Origin: Citrifermentans bemidjiense Bem
GTDB taxonomy: Bacteria > Desulfobacterota > Desulfuromonadia > Geobacterales > Geobacteraceae
DNA length: 64,000 bases
Direction: 5' to 3'
NCBI RefSeq assembly: GCF_000020725.1
Contig: NC_011146.1
Span: forward strand, 4,406,001 to 4,470,000
Shown: in pieces, positions 54,059-62,884 of the stretch
Position numbering within the stretch: position 1 is the stretch's first letter
How the letters are laid out: every line of letters starts with the position of its first letter
Program-made: the position numbers and the translations under genes
Notes under the pieces: generated by a model
What the model saw: only the letters and a program-made list of their open reading frames with translations
The model's database searches: none
What the model was told of the DNA's origin: nothing

Positions 54059-55840
54059 CTATTCAATGGCCATGAAGCGGCAGGCGTCGTAGCAGGACTT
54101 GCACTTGGTGCAGTTTTCCTTGACCAACTCGGCCACCTGTCCCTTCTCCCACTTGATGGCGTTGGACGGGCAGGCCCTGAGGCAGGCCCCGCACTTCACG
54201 CACTTCTCGGGAATCACCTGCCAGAGCAGGAGCTCTTTGCAGGAGTTGGAGGGGCAGCGCTTGTCGATGATGTGGGCCTCGTACTCGTTCCTGAAGTACT
54301 TGACCGTGGAGAGGATCGGGTTCGGAGCCGTCTGCCCCAGACCGCAGAGCGACGCCTTCTTGATGGTCGCCCCCATCTCCAAGAGGGTGTCGATGTCGGC
54401 CATCTCGCCGCGCCCCTCGGTGATCTTCTCCAGGATGTCGAGCATGGCCTTCAGGCCGATACGGCAGGGAACGCACTTGCCGCAGGACTCCATCTTGGTG
54501 AAGGTCAGGAAGAAGCGAGCCACGTCGACCATGCAGGTGGTCTCGTCCATGACGACCAGACCGCCGGAGCCCATCATGGCACCCGCCTTGATCAGAGAGT
54601 CGTAGTCGACCGGGGTGTCGAGCACCTCGGCCGGGATGCAGCCGCCGGAGGGGCCGCCGGCCTGAACCGCCTTGAACTTGCGGTTGTTGGCGATGCCGCC
54701 GCAGACCTTGTAGATAACGTCCCTGACCGACATGCCGGCCGGAACCTCGACGAGGCCGGTGTGCTTCACCTTGCCGGTGACCGCGAAGATCTTGGTCCCC
54801 TTGGTGGTGTCGGTGCCAAGCGATGCGTACCACTCGAAGCCCTTGTTGATGATGTGGCGGACGTTGGCGAAGGTCTCGACGTTGTTGATGTTGGTCGGGA
54901 AGCCCCAGAGGCCCTTGACCGCCGGGAACGGCGGACGGGGACGCGGCATGCCGCGCTCGCCCTCGATGGAGGCCATGAGTGCCGTTTCCTCGCCGCAGAC
55001 GAAGGCGCCGGCGCCCTTCTTGATCCTCATGTCGAAGTCGAAGCCCCACCCCTGGATGTTCTTGCCCAGGTACCCCTTCTCGTAGCAGGTGTCGAGCGCC
55101 TTCTGGAGACGGTCGATGGCGAGCGGATACTCGGCGCGGACGTAGACGTAGCCTGCGTCGCAGCCGATGGCGTAGGCGGCGATCATCATACCTTCGATGA
55201 CGCAGTACGGGTCGCCTTCGAGAATGGAGCGGTCCATGAACGCACCCGGGTCACCCTCGTCGGCGTTGCAGATGAGGTACTTGTGGTTCCCCGGGGATGC
55301 AGCGCAGAAGGACCACTTCATGCCGGTGGGGAAACCGCCGCCCCCGCGGCCACGAAGACCGGACTTCTTGACCTCGTCGATGACTTCGGCCGGCTTCATT
55401 TCCTTGACGCACTTCTCGATGGCCTTGAAGCCGTCTTCTTCGATGTAGGCGTCCAGGCGCTCGGGGTCGATCTGGCCGCAGCCGGTCATGACCACGCGCA
55501 TCTGCTGGTCGACGAAGGTGTTGTAGTACTCCTTCGCCTTCTTCTTCTCGATGACTTCGTTGGCGACGATGTGCTGATCAAGGATGGCCTCGACGTCCGC
55601 GGGCACGACGAAGTCGTAAGTGACCCTGCCCAATTCCGGAGTGATGATGTCGACGAGGACGTCGTTGGCGCAGAGGCCGCGGCACCCAGTCTTAACGACA
55701 TCGCAACGCTTCCCTACCTGGGCCACGATACCCTTTTCAGCGATCAGCCTGGTGAACTCGGCCTCGACCTGCTTGGCGCCGGCCGAAATGCCGCCGGTGC
55801 CCTGACAGATTAATATTTTTACTGCTGCGTTATCGCTCAT
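54059..55840 (-). CDS. nuoF: NADH-quinone oxidoreductase subunit F, extended form
   Basis: 593 residues, about 150 longer than E. coli NuoF. The N-terminal 110 residues form a thioredoxin-like [2Fe-2S] domain (CQGTGGI, CDVVKTGCRGLC). The core has the FMN/NADH-binding GLRGRGGGGFPTGMKW and NADEGDPGAFMDR and the N3 cluster ESCGKCVPCRIGLK. The C-terminus adds two [4Fe-4S] motifs (CVKCGACLRACP, CTKCKSCYDAC). This HndC/HydB-like layout is shared with bifurcating hydrogenases. It oxidises NADH. Confidence 0.95.
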   Translation of the reverse strand: MSDNAAVKILICQGTGGISAGAKQVEAEFTRLIAEKGIVAQVGKRCDVVKTGCRGLCANDVLVDIITPELGRVTYDFVVPADVEAILDQHIVANEVIEKKKAKEYYNTFVDQQMRVVMTGCGQIDPERLDAYIEEDGFKAIEKCVKEMKPAEVIDEVKKSGLRGRGGGGFPTGMKWSFCAASPGNHKYLICNADEGDPGAFMDRSILEGDPYCVIEGMMIAAYAIGCDAGYVYVRAEYPLAIDRLQKALDTCYEKGYLGKNIQGWGFDFDMRIKKGAGAFVCGEETALMASIEGERGMPRPRPPFPAVKGLWGFPTNINNVETFANVRHIINKGFEWYASLGTDTTKGTKIFAVTGKVKHTGLVEVPAGMSVRDVIYKVCGGIANNRKFKAVQAGGPSGGCIPAEVLDTPVDYDSLIKAGAMMGSGGLVVMDETTCMVDVARFFLTFTKMESCGKCVPCRIGLKAMLDILEKITEGRGEMADIDTLLEMGATIKKASLCGLGQTAPNPILSTVKYFRNEYEAHIIDKRCPSNSCKELLLWQVIPEKCVKCGACLRACPSNAIKWEKGQVAELVKENCTKCKSCYDACRFMAIE

Positions 55841-55876
55841 GACAAAAAGTCCCCTGCTGAGAAATTGACGTCCCGA

Positions 55877-56386
55877 CTACTTGGTCATTGGCCGCTGGTT
55901 GTAGGTTTCAATAATCTCGTCCACCTTCTGGACCGTCATCTTGCCGTAGGTGTCGTCGTTGACCATGGCCAGAGGGGCCATGCCGCAGGCGCCCAGGCAA
56001 GCGACCTTCTCGAAGGTGTAGCGGAGGTCCGCGGAGGTTTCAGCGTGACCAATGCCGAGCCTGCCGAAGAAGGTCTCGGTGATACGCTCGGCCCCCTGTA
56101 CGTGGCAGGCGGTACCTACGCAGACCCTGATGATGTACCTGCCGCGCGGCTTCAGGTGGAACTGCGCGTAGAAGGTCAGCACGCCATAGATCTGGCTCGG
56201 GTAGACGTTCAGCCTCTCCGCCACCAGGTCGATGGTCGGTCTGGGGATGTACCCGTAGGAATCCTGGATCCCCTGCAGAACCGGCATGAGGTTACCCGGC
56301 AGGGTCAGGTACTTGTCGATGATATGATTGGCCTCGGCCAGATCGATTTCTTCGGCCGGAATTTCTTCGGCTGGAGCGTTAGACAT
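55877..56386 (-). CDS. nuoE: NADH-quinone oxidoreductase subunit E
   Basis: 169 residues, thioredoxin-like fold. [2Fe-2S] ligands are in CVGTACHVQGA and CLGACGMAP. Helical N-terminus (LPVL-type region MPVLQGIQDSYGYIP). Works with NuoF in the NADH-oxidising module. 36 bases separate it from nuoF. Confidence 0.96.
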   Translation of the reverse strand: MSNAPAEEIPAEEIDLAEANHIIDKYLTLPGNLMPVLQGIQDSYGYIPRPTIDLVAERLNVYPSQIYGVLTFYAQFHLKPRGRYIIRVCVGTACHVQGAERITETFFGRLGIGHAETSADLRYTFEKVACLGACGMAPLAMVNDDTYGKMTVQKVDEIIETYNQRPMTK

Positions 56387-56416
56387 TTACCCCATCTCCT
56401 TTAGTTATCGTTTGAA

Positions 56417-57586
56417 TTACCGGTCTATTTCGCCAAGAACGATGTCGAGCGTTCCGATCACAGCCACAAGGTCAGCGATCATCGAACCTTTGGCCATCTT
56501 CTCGATGGCGCCCAGGTTTACGAATGAGGGGGGACGCACCCTCATGCGGTACGGCTTGGAGCCGCCGTCGGAAACCATGTAGTAGCCGAGTTCCCCTTTC
56601 GGGTTTTCGACCCCCTGGTAAACCTCCCCTTCAGGAACGGGGAAGCCTTCTGAAGCGATCTTGAAGTGGTGGATCAGTCCCTCGATGGAGTTGTAGACGC
56701 TCTCTTTCGGCGGGTAGCAGACCTGCGGCGCATCGGCCAGGATCGGACCGGGCTTCAGGCGCTTCATGGCCTGGTCAATGATCTTCACTGCCTCACGCAT
56801 CTCCACCAGGCGGACCTTATAGCGGTCGAAGGTGTCGCAGTTCTCGCCGACCGGCACCTTGAAGTCGTACTTCTCGTAGCCGGAGTAGGGGAGGTCGCGC
56901 CTGAGGTCGAAATCGACGCCGGAGCCCCTGAGGGCCGGGCCGGAGATGCCGAAGTCGATGGCGTCGTCTGCGGAGATGACACCGTTGCCGATGGTCCTCT
57001 GCAGCCAGATGGTGTTCTTGGTAAGGAGCCCTTCGTAGGTGTCGAAGTGACCCGGGAAGGTGTCCAGGATCTCCTGGACCGCGCTCTCGAAGCCGGCCGG
57101 GAGGTCGCGGGAGAGCCCGCCTACGCGGAAGTAGTTCGAGGTCATCCTGGCGCCGGAGACCATCTCGTACAGCTCCATGATCTTCTCGCGCTCGCGGAAG
57201 GCGTAGATGAAGACGGTCATGGCGCCGATGTCGAGGGCGTGGCAGGCGATCCAGACCAGGTGGCTCTTCAGACGGGTAAGCTCCGCCATGATGACGCGGA
57301 TGGTCTCAGCCCGCTCGGGAACCTCGATGCCGAGGAGCTTCTCCACGGCCAACACGTACCCCAGGTTGTTGTGCATAGGGGCCAGGTAGTCCATGCGGTC
57401 CGTAAGCGGCAGCGCCTGGTGGTAGGTGCGGTGCTCGGAGAGCTTCTCGATGCCCCGGTGCAGGTAGCCGATGTGGGGAGTAATCTTCTGTATCACCTCG
57501 CCGTCCAGCTCTACTACGAGCCTGAGAACGCCGTGGGTACTGGGGTGCTGGGGCCCCATGTTCAGTGTCATTATTTCGCTAGCCAT
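56417..57586 (-). CDS. nuoD: NADH-quinone oxidoreductase subunit D
   Basis: 389 residues, the 49-kDa subunit homologous to hydrogenase large subunits but without Ni ligands. Opening NMGPQHPSTHGVLRL and PHIGYLHRGIEKLSEHRTY line the quinone site. It is separate from nuoC, not fused as in E. coli. Confidence 0.97.
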   Translation of the reverse strand: MASEIMTLNMGPQHPSTHGVLRLVVELDGEVIQKITPHIGYLHRGIEKLSEHRTYHQALPLTDRMDYLAPMHNNLGYVLAVEKLLGIEVPERAETIRVIMAELTRLKSHLVWIACHALDIGAMTVFIYAFREREKIMELYEMVSGARMTSNYFRVGGLSRDLPAGFESAVQEILDTFPGHFDTYEGLLTKNTIWLQRTIGNGVISADDAIDFGISGPALRGSGVDFDLRRDLPYSGYEKYDFKVPVGENCDTFDRYKVRLVEMREAVKIIDQAMKRLKPGPILADAPQVCYPPKESVYNSIEGLIHHFKIASEGFPVPEGEVYQGVENPKGELGYYMVSDGGSKPYRMRVRPPSFVNLGAIEKMAKGSMIADLVAVIGTLDIVLGEIDR

Positions 57587-57631
57587 TGATCGCCTCTATT
57601 TTTTGGAGATGGAAATCGTCCTGGTTTGTGA

Positions 57632-58117
57632 CTAAGACAGCCGACCCTTGTACGGTTCGCGGTCCGGTCCCTGCAGCGGGTAGTCCTTCCTGAGGGGATG
57701 CCCCACCCAGTCGTCGGTCATCAGAATGCGCACCAGATTCGGGTGGTTCTTGAAGTCGATGCCGAACATGTCGTAGGCCTCGCGCTCGACCCAGTCCGCG
57801 GAGTTCCAGAGCGCGGTGGCGGAGTCTATGGAGCAGTCAGCCTCGGTCAGCGGCGCCTTCACCCTGATGCGGTCCTTGTTCGGGATCGACATGAGGTGGT
57901 AGACCACCATGAAACGCGGGTCCTGGCCCAGGTAGTCGACGGCGGTGACGTCGGTCAGGAAGTTGTAGCGGAGGTCGTCCCTAAGGCACTTGAGCACCTC
58001 GAGGATGTTCTCTTTCTTCACGGTGACCGTCACCTCGCCTCGATATTCCGTGCAGTCGAGGAGGGCATTTGCGAAACGCTCTTTCAGTTTCACTACAGCG
58101 CGATTATTTTCTGCCAT
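57632..58117 (-). CDS. nuoC: NADH-quinone oxidoreductase subunit C
   Basis: 161 residues, the 30-kDa subunit. The C-terminal signature is ERE-AYDMFGIDFKNHPNLVRILM, then DDWVGHPLRKDYPL. Structural subunit of the peripheral arm next to NuoD. Confidence 0.96.
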   Translation of the reverse strand: MAENNRAVVKLKERFANALLDCTEYRGEVTVTVKKENILEVLKCLRDDLRYNFLTDVTAVDYLGQDPRFMVVYHLMSIPNKDRIRVKAPLTEADCSIDSATALWNSADWVEREAYDMFGIDFKNHPNLVRILMTDDWVGHPLRKDYPLQGPDREPYKGRLS

Positions 58118-58150
58118 GTCAGCCTTACCTTTCCCTTTGGTCGTTGTAGA

Positions 58151-58663
58151 TTAAGCAGCCGGTTCGAGTCTTTCGCCCAAGCCGATGGAAGAGCCGAAAG
58201 AGTTGCGCTCGTTGGCGATCTTATCCTGGAGCTTCAGAAGGCCGTAAAGGAGTGCCTCCGGACGCGGCGGGCAGCCCGGGATGTAGACATCGACCGGAAG
58301 CGCCTCGTCGATACCCTGCACGACGGAGTAGGTGTCGAAGACGCCGCCGGAGCAGGCGCAGGCGCCCATGGCGACCACCCACTTCGGTTCGGGCATCTGC
58401 TCATACACGGTCTTGATGACCGGAAGCATCTTCTTGGTCACCGTGCCGGCGATGATGATGCAGTCTGCCTGGCGGGGTGAGGCGCGGAAGATGATACCGA
58501 AACGGTCCAGGTCATGCTTGGCCGCACCGGTCGCCATCATCTCGATCGCGCAGCAGGCAAGACCAAAGGTCATCGGCCAGATGGAGGACTTCCTGGCCCA
58601 GTTGACCAGGCTGTCGAGGGAAGTCGTGATGATGTTTTCGCCAAGCGGCTGATCTACTCCCAT
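58151..58663 (-). CDS. nuoB: NADH-quinone oxidoreductase subunit B
   Basis: 170 residues. Carries terminal cluster N2: the tandem Cys37-Cys38 ([10 protein letters not shown]), Cys102 (MGACACSGG) and Cys131 ([11 protein letters not shown]). The start is the ATG at 58663 (AAAGGAGCAC upstream), overlapping nuoA by 10 bases. A long in-frame extension upstream is nuoA in another frame. Confidence 0.97.
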   Translation of the reverse strand: MGVDQPLGENIITTSLDSLVNWARKSSIWPMTFGLACCAIEMMATGAAKHDLDRFGIIFRASPRQADCIIIAGTVTKKMLPVIKTVYEQMPEPKWVVAMGACACSGGVFDTYSVVQGIDEALPVDVYIPGCPPRPEALLYGLLKLQDKIANERNSFGSSIGLGERLEPAA

Positions 58664-59010
58664 TCCAGTGCTCCTTTTTTCCAAACGTATACGTACCCTA
58701 CAAAGAGGATGACTATGAAGACTCCCATCTCGATGAGGCCGAACATGCCGAGCCTCTTGAAGAGGACTGCCCAGGGGTACAGGAAGACCGCCTCGATGTC
58801 GAACAGGATGAAGAGCATCGCGATCAGGTAGAACTTGATCGAGAAACGCTCCCTTGCGCTGCCGACAGGCTCGCAACCGCACTCGTAAGGTGCAAGCTTC
58901 ACGGTGGACGGTTTCTTCTGGCCGATGAGGCTGGAGAAAATCACCGAGCCCAGGCCGAACAACACCGCTATGACAACCAGCACCAAGATTGGCAGATAAG
59001 CACCAAGCAT
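58654..59010 (-). CDS. nuoA: NADH-quinone oxidoreductase subunit A
   Basis: 118 residues, three helices. The conserved loop [21 protein letters not shown] and the acidic helix [12 protein letters not shown] are typical. First gene of the 14-gene operon; ATG preceded by CGGGAGGA. Confidence 0.97.
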   Translation of the reverse strand: MLGAYLPILVLVVIAVLFGLGSVIFSSLIGQKKPSTVKLAPYECGCEPVGSARERFSIKFYLIAMLFILFDIEAVFLYPWAVLFKRLGMFGLIEMGVFIVILFVGYVYVWKKGALEWE

Positions 59011-59066
59011 CCCTATCCTCCCGTACTCCTAAGGTTTGTTATTTTGTTGCATGCACGCGGAAAAGC

Positions 59067-59094
59067 CGTATACTGCACACTCCTTGAGCGTCAA
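59067..59094 (-). promoter_or_regulatory. Promoter candidate for the nuo operon
   Basis: On the minus strand TTGACG, 16-base spacer, TATACG, 57 bases upstream of nuoA. The -10 lies in a GTATAC word. On the opposite strand TTGCAT-N16-TATACT overlaps the same word. Confidence 0.55.
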
Positions 59095-59139
59095 ACCCCA
59101 AACTTTTCGTTACTTGCGAAAGGAAGCGGCGTCAAAAAG

Positions 59140-59152
59140 GTATACTGTATAC
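59140..59152. promoter_or_regulatory. GTATAC-T-GTATAC palindrome in the nuo/hemL divergent region
   Basis: Perfect 6-bp arms around T. Single GTATAC words also occur at 59068 and 59238, so the region carries four copies within 176 bases. Candidate operator. Confidence 0.5.
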
Positions 59153-59216
59153 AACATCGGGTCAGAAAATTATTTCATTTCACCCACTTTGTCAAGCACA
59201 AATTATCTTGAAATCT

Positions 59217-59244
59217 TTGCCTCATTCCGCAGAAACCGTATACT
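59217..59244 (+). promoter_or_regulatory. Upstream promoter candidate for hemL
   Basis: TTGCCT, 16-base spacer, TATACT, 155 bases before the hemL ATG. Confidence 0.4.
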
Positions 59245-59322
59245 TTCCCGCGCACATGACTCATTAGGAAGCCCCCCTTTCGACACTAATCGAAAGCCTC
59301 CCCCCCAAAACTTTTTAATTTC

Positions 59323-59351
59323 TTGACAGATAAGCCGGGCGCGTGCTACCA
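59323..59351 (+). promoter_or_regulatory. Proximal promoter candidate for hemL
   Basis: A perfect TTGACA followed after 17 bases by CTACCA, with TG upstream of TACCAA that may act as an extended -10. It lies 48 bases before the ATG. Confidence 0.45.
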
Positions 59352-59398
59352 AACAGCCCATTATTTGTCAATTAACAGCGAGTTAGGAGAATCAGCCC

Positions 59399-60682
59399 AT
59401 GCAAAACAGCCGCTCGACCAAACTCTTTCAGCAGGCGCTTCAGTCCATCCCCGGCGGCGTCAACAGCCCGGTGCGCGCCTTCAGGTCCGTTGGCTCCGAT
59501 CCGCTCTTCATCAAAAAGGCCGCAGGCCCCCGCATCTACGATGAAGACGGCAACGCCTTCATCGACTACGTCGGGTCCTGGGGACCGATGATCCTTGGGC
59601 ACTGTCACCCGCAGGTGGTTTCCGCCATCAAGGCCGCCGTCGACAACGGCGCCAGCTTCGGCGCGCCGACCGAGCTCGAGATCACCCTGGCCGAGATGGT
59701 GATCGACGCGGTTCCCTCCATCGAGATGGTGCGCATGGTGAGCTCCGGTACCGAGGCGACCATGAGCGCCATCCGGCTCGCCCGCGGCTACACCGGCCGC
59801 GACAACATCCTTAAGTTCTCCGGCTGCTACCACGGCCACTCCGACTCGCTTTTGGTCAAAGCCGGATCCGGCGCCGCCACCTTCGGCGTGCCCGACTCCC
59901 CCGGCGTCCCCGCCGACCTCGCCAAGCACACGCTGACCGCGACCTACAACGACCTGGACTCGGTCCGGGCGCTGGTAGCGGCCAACAAGGGAAGCATCGC
60001 CTGCATCATCGTGGAGCCTGTGGCTGGCAACATGGGGACCGTCCCCCCCAAGGAAGGATTCCTGGAGGGGCTTAGGAGCATATGCAGCGAGGAAGGAATC
60101 GTGCTGATCTTCGACGAGGTGATGTCCGGCTTCAGGGTTGCCTACGGCGGCGTTCAGGAACTCTACGGCGTGACCCCCGACATGACCACGCTGGGCAAGA
60201 TCATCGGCGGTGGTCTGCCGGTGGGGGCGTTCGGCGGAAAAAAAGAAATCATGTCGCTTCTTTCACCGGCAGGGGGAGTGTATCAGGCCGGGACCCTTTC
60301 TGGCAACCCCCTGGCCATGACCGCCGGCATCGAGACCTTGAAGCTCCTCAAGCAGCCCGGTTTCTACCAGAAGCTGGAAGAAAAAAGCGCCTTCGTGGCG
60401 GAGGGGATCGCTAAGGCCGCCAAGGACGCCGGCTTCCCGATCTACTCCACCCGGGTAGGCTCCATGTTCTGCGCCTTTTTCTCCAAAGATCCGGTCTACG
60501 ACTGGGACAGCGCCGCCAAGTGCGACACCAAGGCCTTCGCCGCCTACTTCAAGGCGATGCTGAATGAAGGTATTTACCTCGCGCCTTCGCAATTTGAGAC
60601 GGCTTTCGTCGGCATCTCCCACAGCACCGAGGACCTGGAGCAGACCATCGCAGCCGCCGCCAAGTGCTTCAAGGCGCTGTAG
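59399..60682 (+). CDS. hemL: Glutamate-1-semialdehyde 2,1-aminomutase
   Basis: 427 residues. PLP enzyme that makes 5-aminolevulinate, the first committed step to heme, in the C5 pathway. Hallmarks: [10 protein letters not shown] near the N-terminus, [27 protein letters not shown] and the PLP lysine Lys267 in [26 protein letters not shown] precedes the ATG. High heme demand fits a cytochrome-rich Geobacteraceae cell. Confidence 0.97.
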   Translation: MQNSRSTKLFQQALQSIPGGVNSPVRAFRSVGSDPLFIKKAAGPRIYDEDGNAFIDYVGSWGPMILGHCHPQVVSAIKAAVDNGASFGAPTELEITLAEMVIDAVPSIEMVRMVSSGTEATMSAIRLARGYTGRDNILKFSGCYHGHSDSLLVKAGSGAATFGVPDSPGVPADLAKHTLTATYNDLDSVRALVAANKGSIACIIVEPVAGNMGTVPPKEGFLEGLRSICSEEGIVLIFDEVMSGFRVAYGGVQELYGVTPDMTTLGKIIGGGLPVGAFGGKKEIMSLLSPAGGVYQAGTLSGNPLAMTAGIETLKLLKQPGFYQKLEEKSAFVAEGIAKAAKDAGFPIYSTRVGSMFCAFFSKDPVYDWDSAAKCDTKAFAAYFKAMLNEGIYLAPSQFETAFVGISHSTEDLEQTIAAAAKCFKAL

Positions 60683-60779
60683 CGGGAATTGGCATTAACA
60701 CTGACTCAGGGGATGCGGCAGCATAGTCTCCCCTCTCCCTGCTAATGCGCACAGTGCTGCCTCAGATTGTTTATTAATT

Positions 60780-60819
60780 AACAAGGGCGCCCAGCTTGGC
60801 TGCGGCGCCCTTGTTTTTT
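60780..60819. terminator. Bidirectional terminator
   Basis: AACAAGGGCGCC / GGCGCCCTTGTT, a 12-bp perfect stem, with T-run on the plus strand and A/T-rich other side. Lies between convergent hemL and the MshEN gene. Confidence 0.9.
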
Positions 60820-60837
60820 GCCTCTTTCGCTCTTTCA

Positions 60838-61875
60838 TCACCCAATCATGATCCTTTTCCTGAGTGACAGCATCTCGAAGCTCAACTCTGCCATCACCGC
60901 CACCCGCTGCAGCTCGAAGACCCCACCGCCGAGCCTCCCCCTCTGATCGCTGGCGCAGATAACCCCCACCACATGCCCGCCAAGCGCCACAGGCACCAGC
61001 AGCGCCGCCCCGGGCGCCGTACCCCCCATCGCACCTAGCAACAGCCCATCGCCCTGGTCCTGCCCTAGCTCCCCTAAAAAGAGTCGCCTTTCCTCCACCA
61101 CCCGTTTCACCTGCCTCATTTCCGCCACCGCAGCGGCAAAAAACGGGAAGCCTTTCACGGGTGCGCCGGCATCAACTGCCTGGACCCCGTGCGCGCACCC
61201 CCCTTTCAGCCTCAGGAAGGCACCCCGGTCAAATTCACCTGCCAAATAGGACAGTATCGCCTGAACGACCTCGGACTCTCCGAGGGCTTTTGCCAGCCGT
61301 TCGGACATATCCTCCAGGCTGACCCGCTCAGAAGAATGGCGAGAAGCGCCGCCATCCCAGGCGGGGTCCGCGCTCCCCCTCTGAGCGAGGGTGGCGGCGA
61401 AGCAGCTCCTAGCACCTCCCTCCACAGGGATGTAGCGCATGGGGCGCTTCACCCCGAAGATACGCTCCAGTGCGATGCTTAGCCGTAGTTCGGAGCAGAC
61501 CCTTGGGATGATGACCATCCCGGTAACAAAAGCGATGTCTTCGAGCGCCTTGAAATCCGATGGGTTCGTCATGGCCACGGTGAGCCGCTTGCCGTCCAAT
61601 GCGAGGGGGAGTACGCGGTAGCGCTGCACCAGCTCCAGCGGGAACATCTTCAATAGGGATTCCGGAATGGAGCCGAGTTCGGAGGGGTGGGCGCAGGGTA
61701 CGCCAAGCTGCTCGCTCAATACGTGCGCCAATTCTTCCTCTTCGACGAACCCCATCTCCACGAGATTAGTCCCGAGCCTGCCGCCATAGATGGACTGCGC
61801 GTTAAGCACCTGCTCCAGTTGGTCCTCGGTCAGGGTTCCAACCTTCAGCAACATCTCGCCAAGCCGTGCCGACAT
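60838..61875 (-). CDS. MshEN (c-di-GMP-binding) and GAF domain protein
   Basis: 345 residues, soluble. The N-terminal 150 residues match the GspE/MshE N-terminal domain. Two consecutive RLGxxL(L/V)xxG...L...Q motifs are visible, RLGEMLLKVGTLTEDQLEQV and RLGTNLVEMGFVEEEELAHV, the c-di-GMP-binding pattern of MshEN. A 50-residue linker follows, then a GAF-like domain (about 195-340: GVQAVDAGAPVKGFPFF, LLVPVALGGHVVGVICASD). There is no ATPase domain, so this is a stand-alone sensor. GAGGAGGTG precedes the ATG. Confidence 0.82.
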   Translation of the reverse strand: MSARLGEMLLKVGTLTEDQLEQVLNAQSIYGGRLGTNLVEMGFVEEEELAHVLSEQLGVPCAHPSELGSIPESLLKMFPLELVQRYRVLPLALDGKRLTVAMTNPSDFKALEDIAFVTGMVIIPRVCSELRLSIALERIFGVKRPMRYIPVEGGARSCFAATLAQRGSADPAWDGGASRHSSERVSLEDMSERLAKALGESEVVQAILSYLAGEFDRGAFLRLKGGCAHGVQAVDAGAPVKGFPFFAAAVAEMRQVKRVVEERRLFLGELGQDQGDGLLLGAMGGTAPGAALLVPVALGGHVVGVICASDQRGRLGGGVFELQRVAVMAELSFEMLSLRKRIMIG

Positions 61876-62199
61876 GTGACACCTCCTCGGTGAAGAAAAG
61901 TTTTAAACTACGGGAATGGAAACAGCTGCGCAGCGGACGCGACAGAAATTAAATAATTTTCATATTCTACTCAGCGAGCCCCCCAGCCGCAACCGCATAA
62001 GCGTCACCCAAACGGGCTCAGGCGCAGGCTACCGCCCTTTCGCAGCGAAGCTACGATAGGGAAGCCGGTGTGTCCAAGGCGTCAGGGCGGCTACCTGCGA
62101 AGCTGGTACAATGAGCGGCAGCGCCCGGAGCCGCTCGGCAGAAGAGGCGTGACAGCGCGATAAATCATTATTTTTGTTGATGGGACAAACAGGAATTTA

Positions 62200-62229
62200 T
62201 TGACATTGCCACCGCTACCGTGCTATTTA
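62200..62229 (+). promoter_or_regulatory. Promoter of the atp operon
   Basis: Perfect TTGACA, 18-base spacer, TATTTA, giving a start about 43 bases before the atpZ ATG. Confidence 0.6.
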
Positions 62230-62244
62230 GCCTTGGTTTTCCTA

Positions 62245-62263
62245 CCCGTAGTTTGTATACGGG
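62245..62263. promoter_or_regulatory. Inverted repeat in the atp leader
   Basis: CCCGTA-N7-TACGGG just downstream of the predicted start point and 15 bases before the atpZ ATG. It includes a GTATAC word like those in the nuo/hemL region. Could be an operator or a small leader hairpin. Confidence 0.45.
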
Positions 62264-62278
62264 AAAGAGAGCGACAAC

Positions 62279-62521
62279 ATGGATGAGGACAAGAAGGACC
62301 TGCTGAAAACGCTCGGGATGGTCTCCACGATGGGAATTTCCTTCGCGGTAGCCATCATCATCGGCGTGTTCGCCGGACTGAAGCTGGACGAGTGGTTCGG
62401 GACCAAGCCCTGGTTTTTCTACATTTTCCTTTTCTTCGGTATTGCGGCAGGTTTCCGCAACATTTTCATACTAGCGGGAAAAGAACTGCGCGATGACCGG
62501 GACGAGACTAAACGAAAGTAA
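62279..62521 (+). CDS. atpZ: AtpZ-like protein (ATP synthase operon)
   Basis: 80 residues, two membrane helices (about 14-34 and 44-66) with GxxxGxxLDxWFGTKPWFF, as in AtpZ/AtpI-type accessory proteins. These assist c-ring assembly or carry Ca/Mg. GAAAGAGAG precedes the ATG. Overlaps the next gene by 29 bases. Confidence 0.88.
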   Translation: MDEDKKDLLKTLGMVSTMGISFAVAIIIGVFAGLKLDEWFGTKPWFFYIFLFFGIAAGFRNIFILAGKELRDDRDETKRK

Positions 62522-62879
62522 CCTCTTCGCCTGGCTGGTCGGGGGAAGCCTTGTGGTGAGCGCCGTTGCAGGTGCTGGCTGCGCGCTTTTAATCTCCGGC
62601 AAGTTCGGCGGTTCCCTCTTCATCGGGGGGGTGCTCGCCACGGCCAACTTCCTCTGGATGAGAAGAGGGGTGGAAGCGGCGCTTCAGCTGCAACCCAGGA
62701 ATGCCTCGCGCTTCGCTGTGCTGCGCTATCTGCTGAGACTGGCCGTGATGGCGGTCGTGCTGTATCTGCTGATCGTTCGGCTCGGGGTCGACATCTTCGG
62801 CCTGCTGATCGGACTGTCAGTCCTGGTCCTGAACATAACGGTATTTTCAATATATTTGTCCACCCGTAAAGGAGGCTAG
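62493..62879 (+). CDS. atpI: ATP synthase subunit I (AtpI)
   Basis: 128 residues, four hydrophobic helices (about 13-32, 38-55, 75-95, 100-120). Position before atpB and size fit AtpI, which aids c-ring assembly. The start lies inside atpZ; GGAAAAGAAC is upstream. Confidence 0.85.
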   Translation: MTGTRLNESNLFAWLVGGSLVVSAVAGAGCALLISGKFGGSLFIGGVLATANFLWMRRGVEAALQLQPRNASRFAVLRYLLRLAVMAVVLYLLIVRLGVDIFGLLIGLSVLVLNITVFSIYLSTRKGG

Positions 62880-62884
62880 CAGCA

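Larger units (their letters stand above)
61876..62278. other. Leader and divergent region before the ATP synthase genes, 403 bases
   Basis: No gene. 62024-62098 can form a long hairpin: GCAGG-NNNN-CGCCCT at 62024-62038 pairs with AGGGCG-NNNN-CCTGC at 62084-62098, enclosing about 45 bases that include GCGAAGCT, which recurs at 62097. It may be a small RNA or a dispersed repeat. The promoter and operator of atpZ follow and are listed separately. Confidence 0.5.

Noticed and set aside
54272..55813. 513-codon plus-strand open frame opposite nuoF
   Set aside because: Antisense of a gene with all cluster ligands conserved; no start signals.
62000..62110. Cobalamin riboswitch before the atp genes
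   Set aside because: A GCCGGTG word is present but the conserved B12-box context is missing, and it lies upstream of the predicted promoter.
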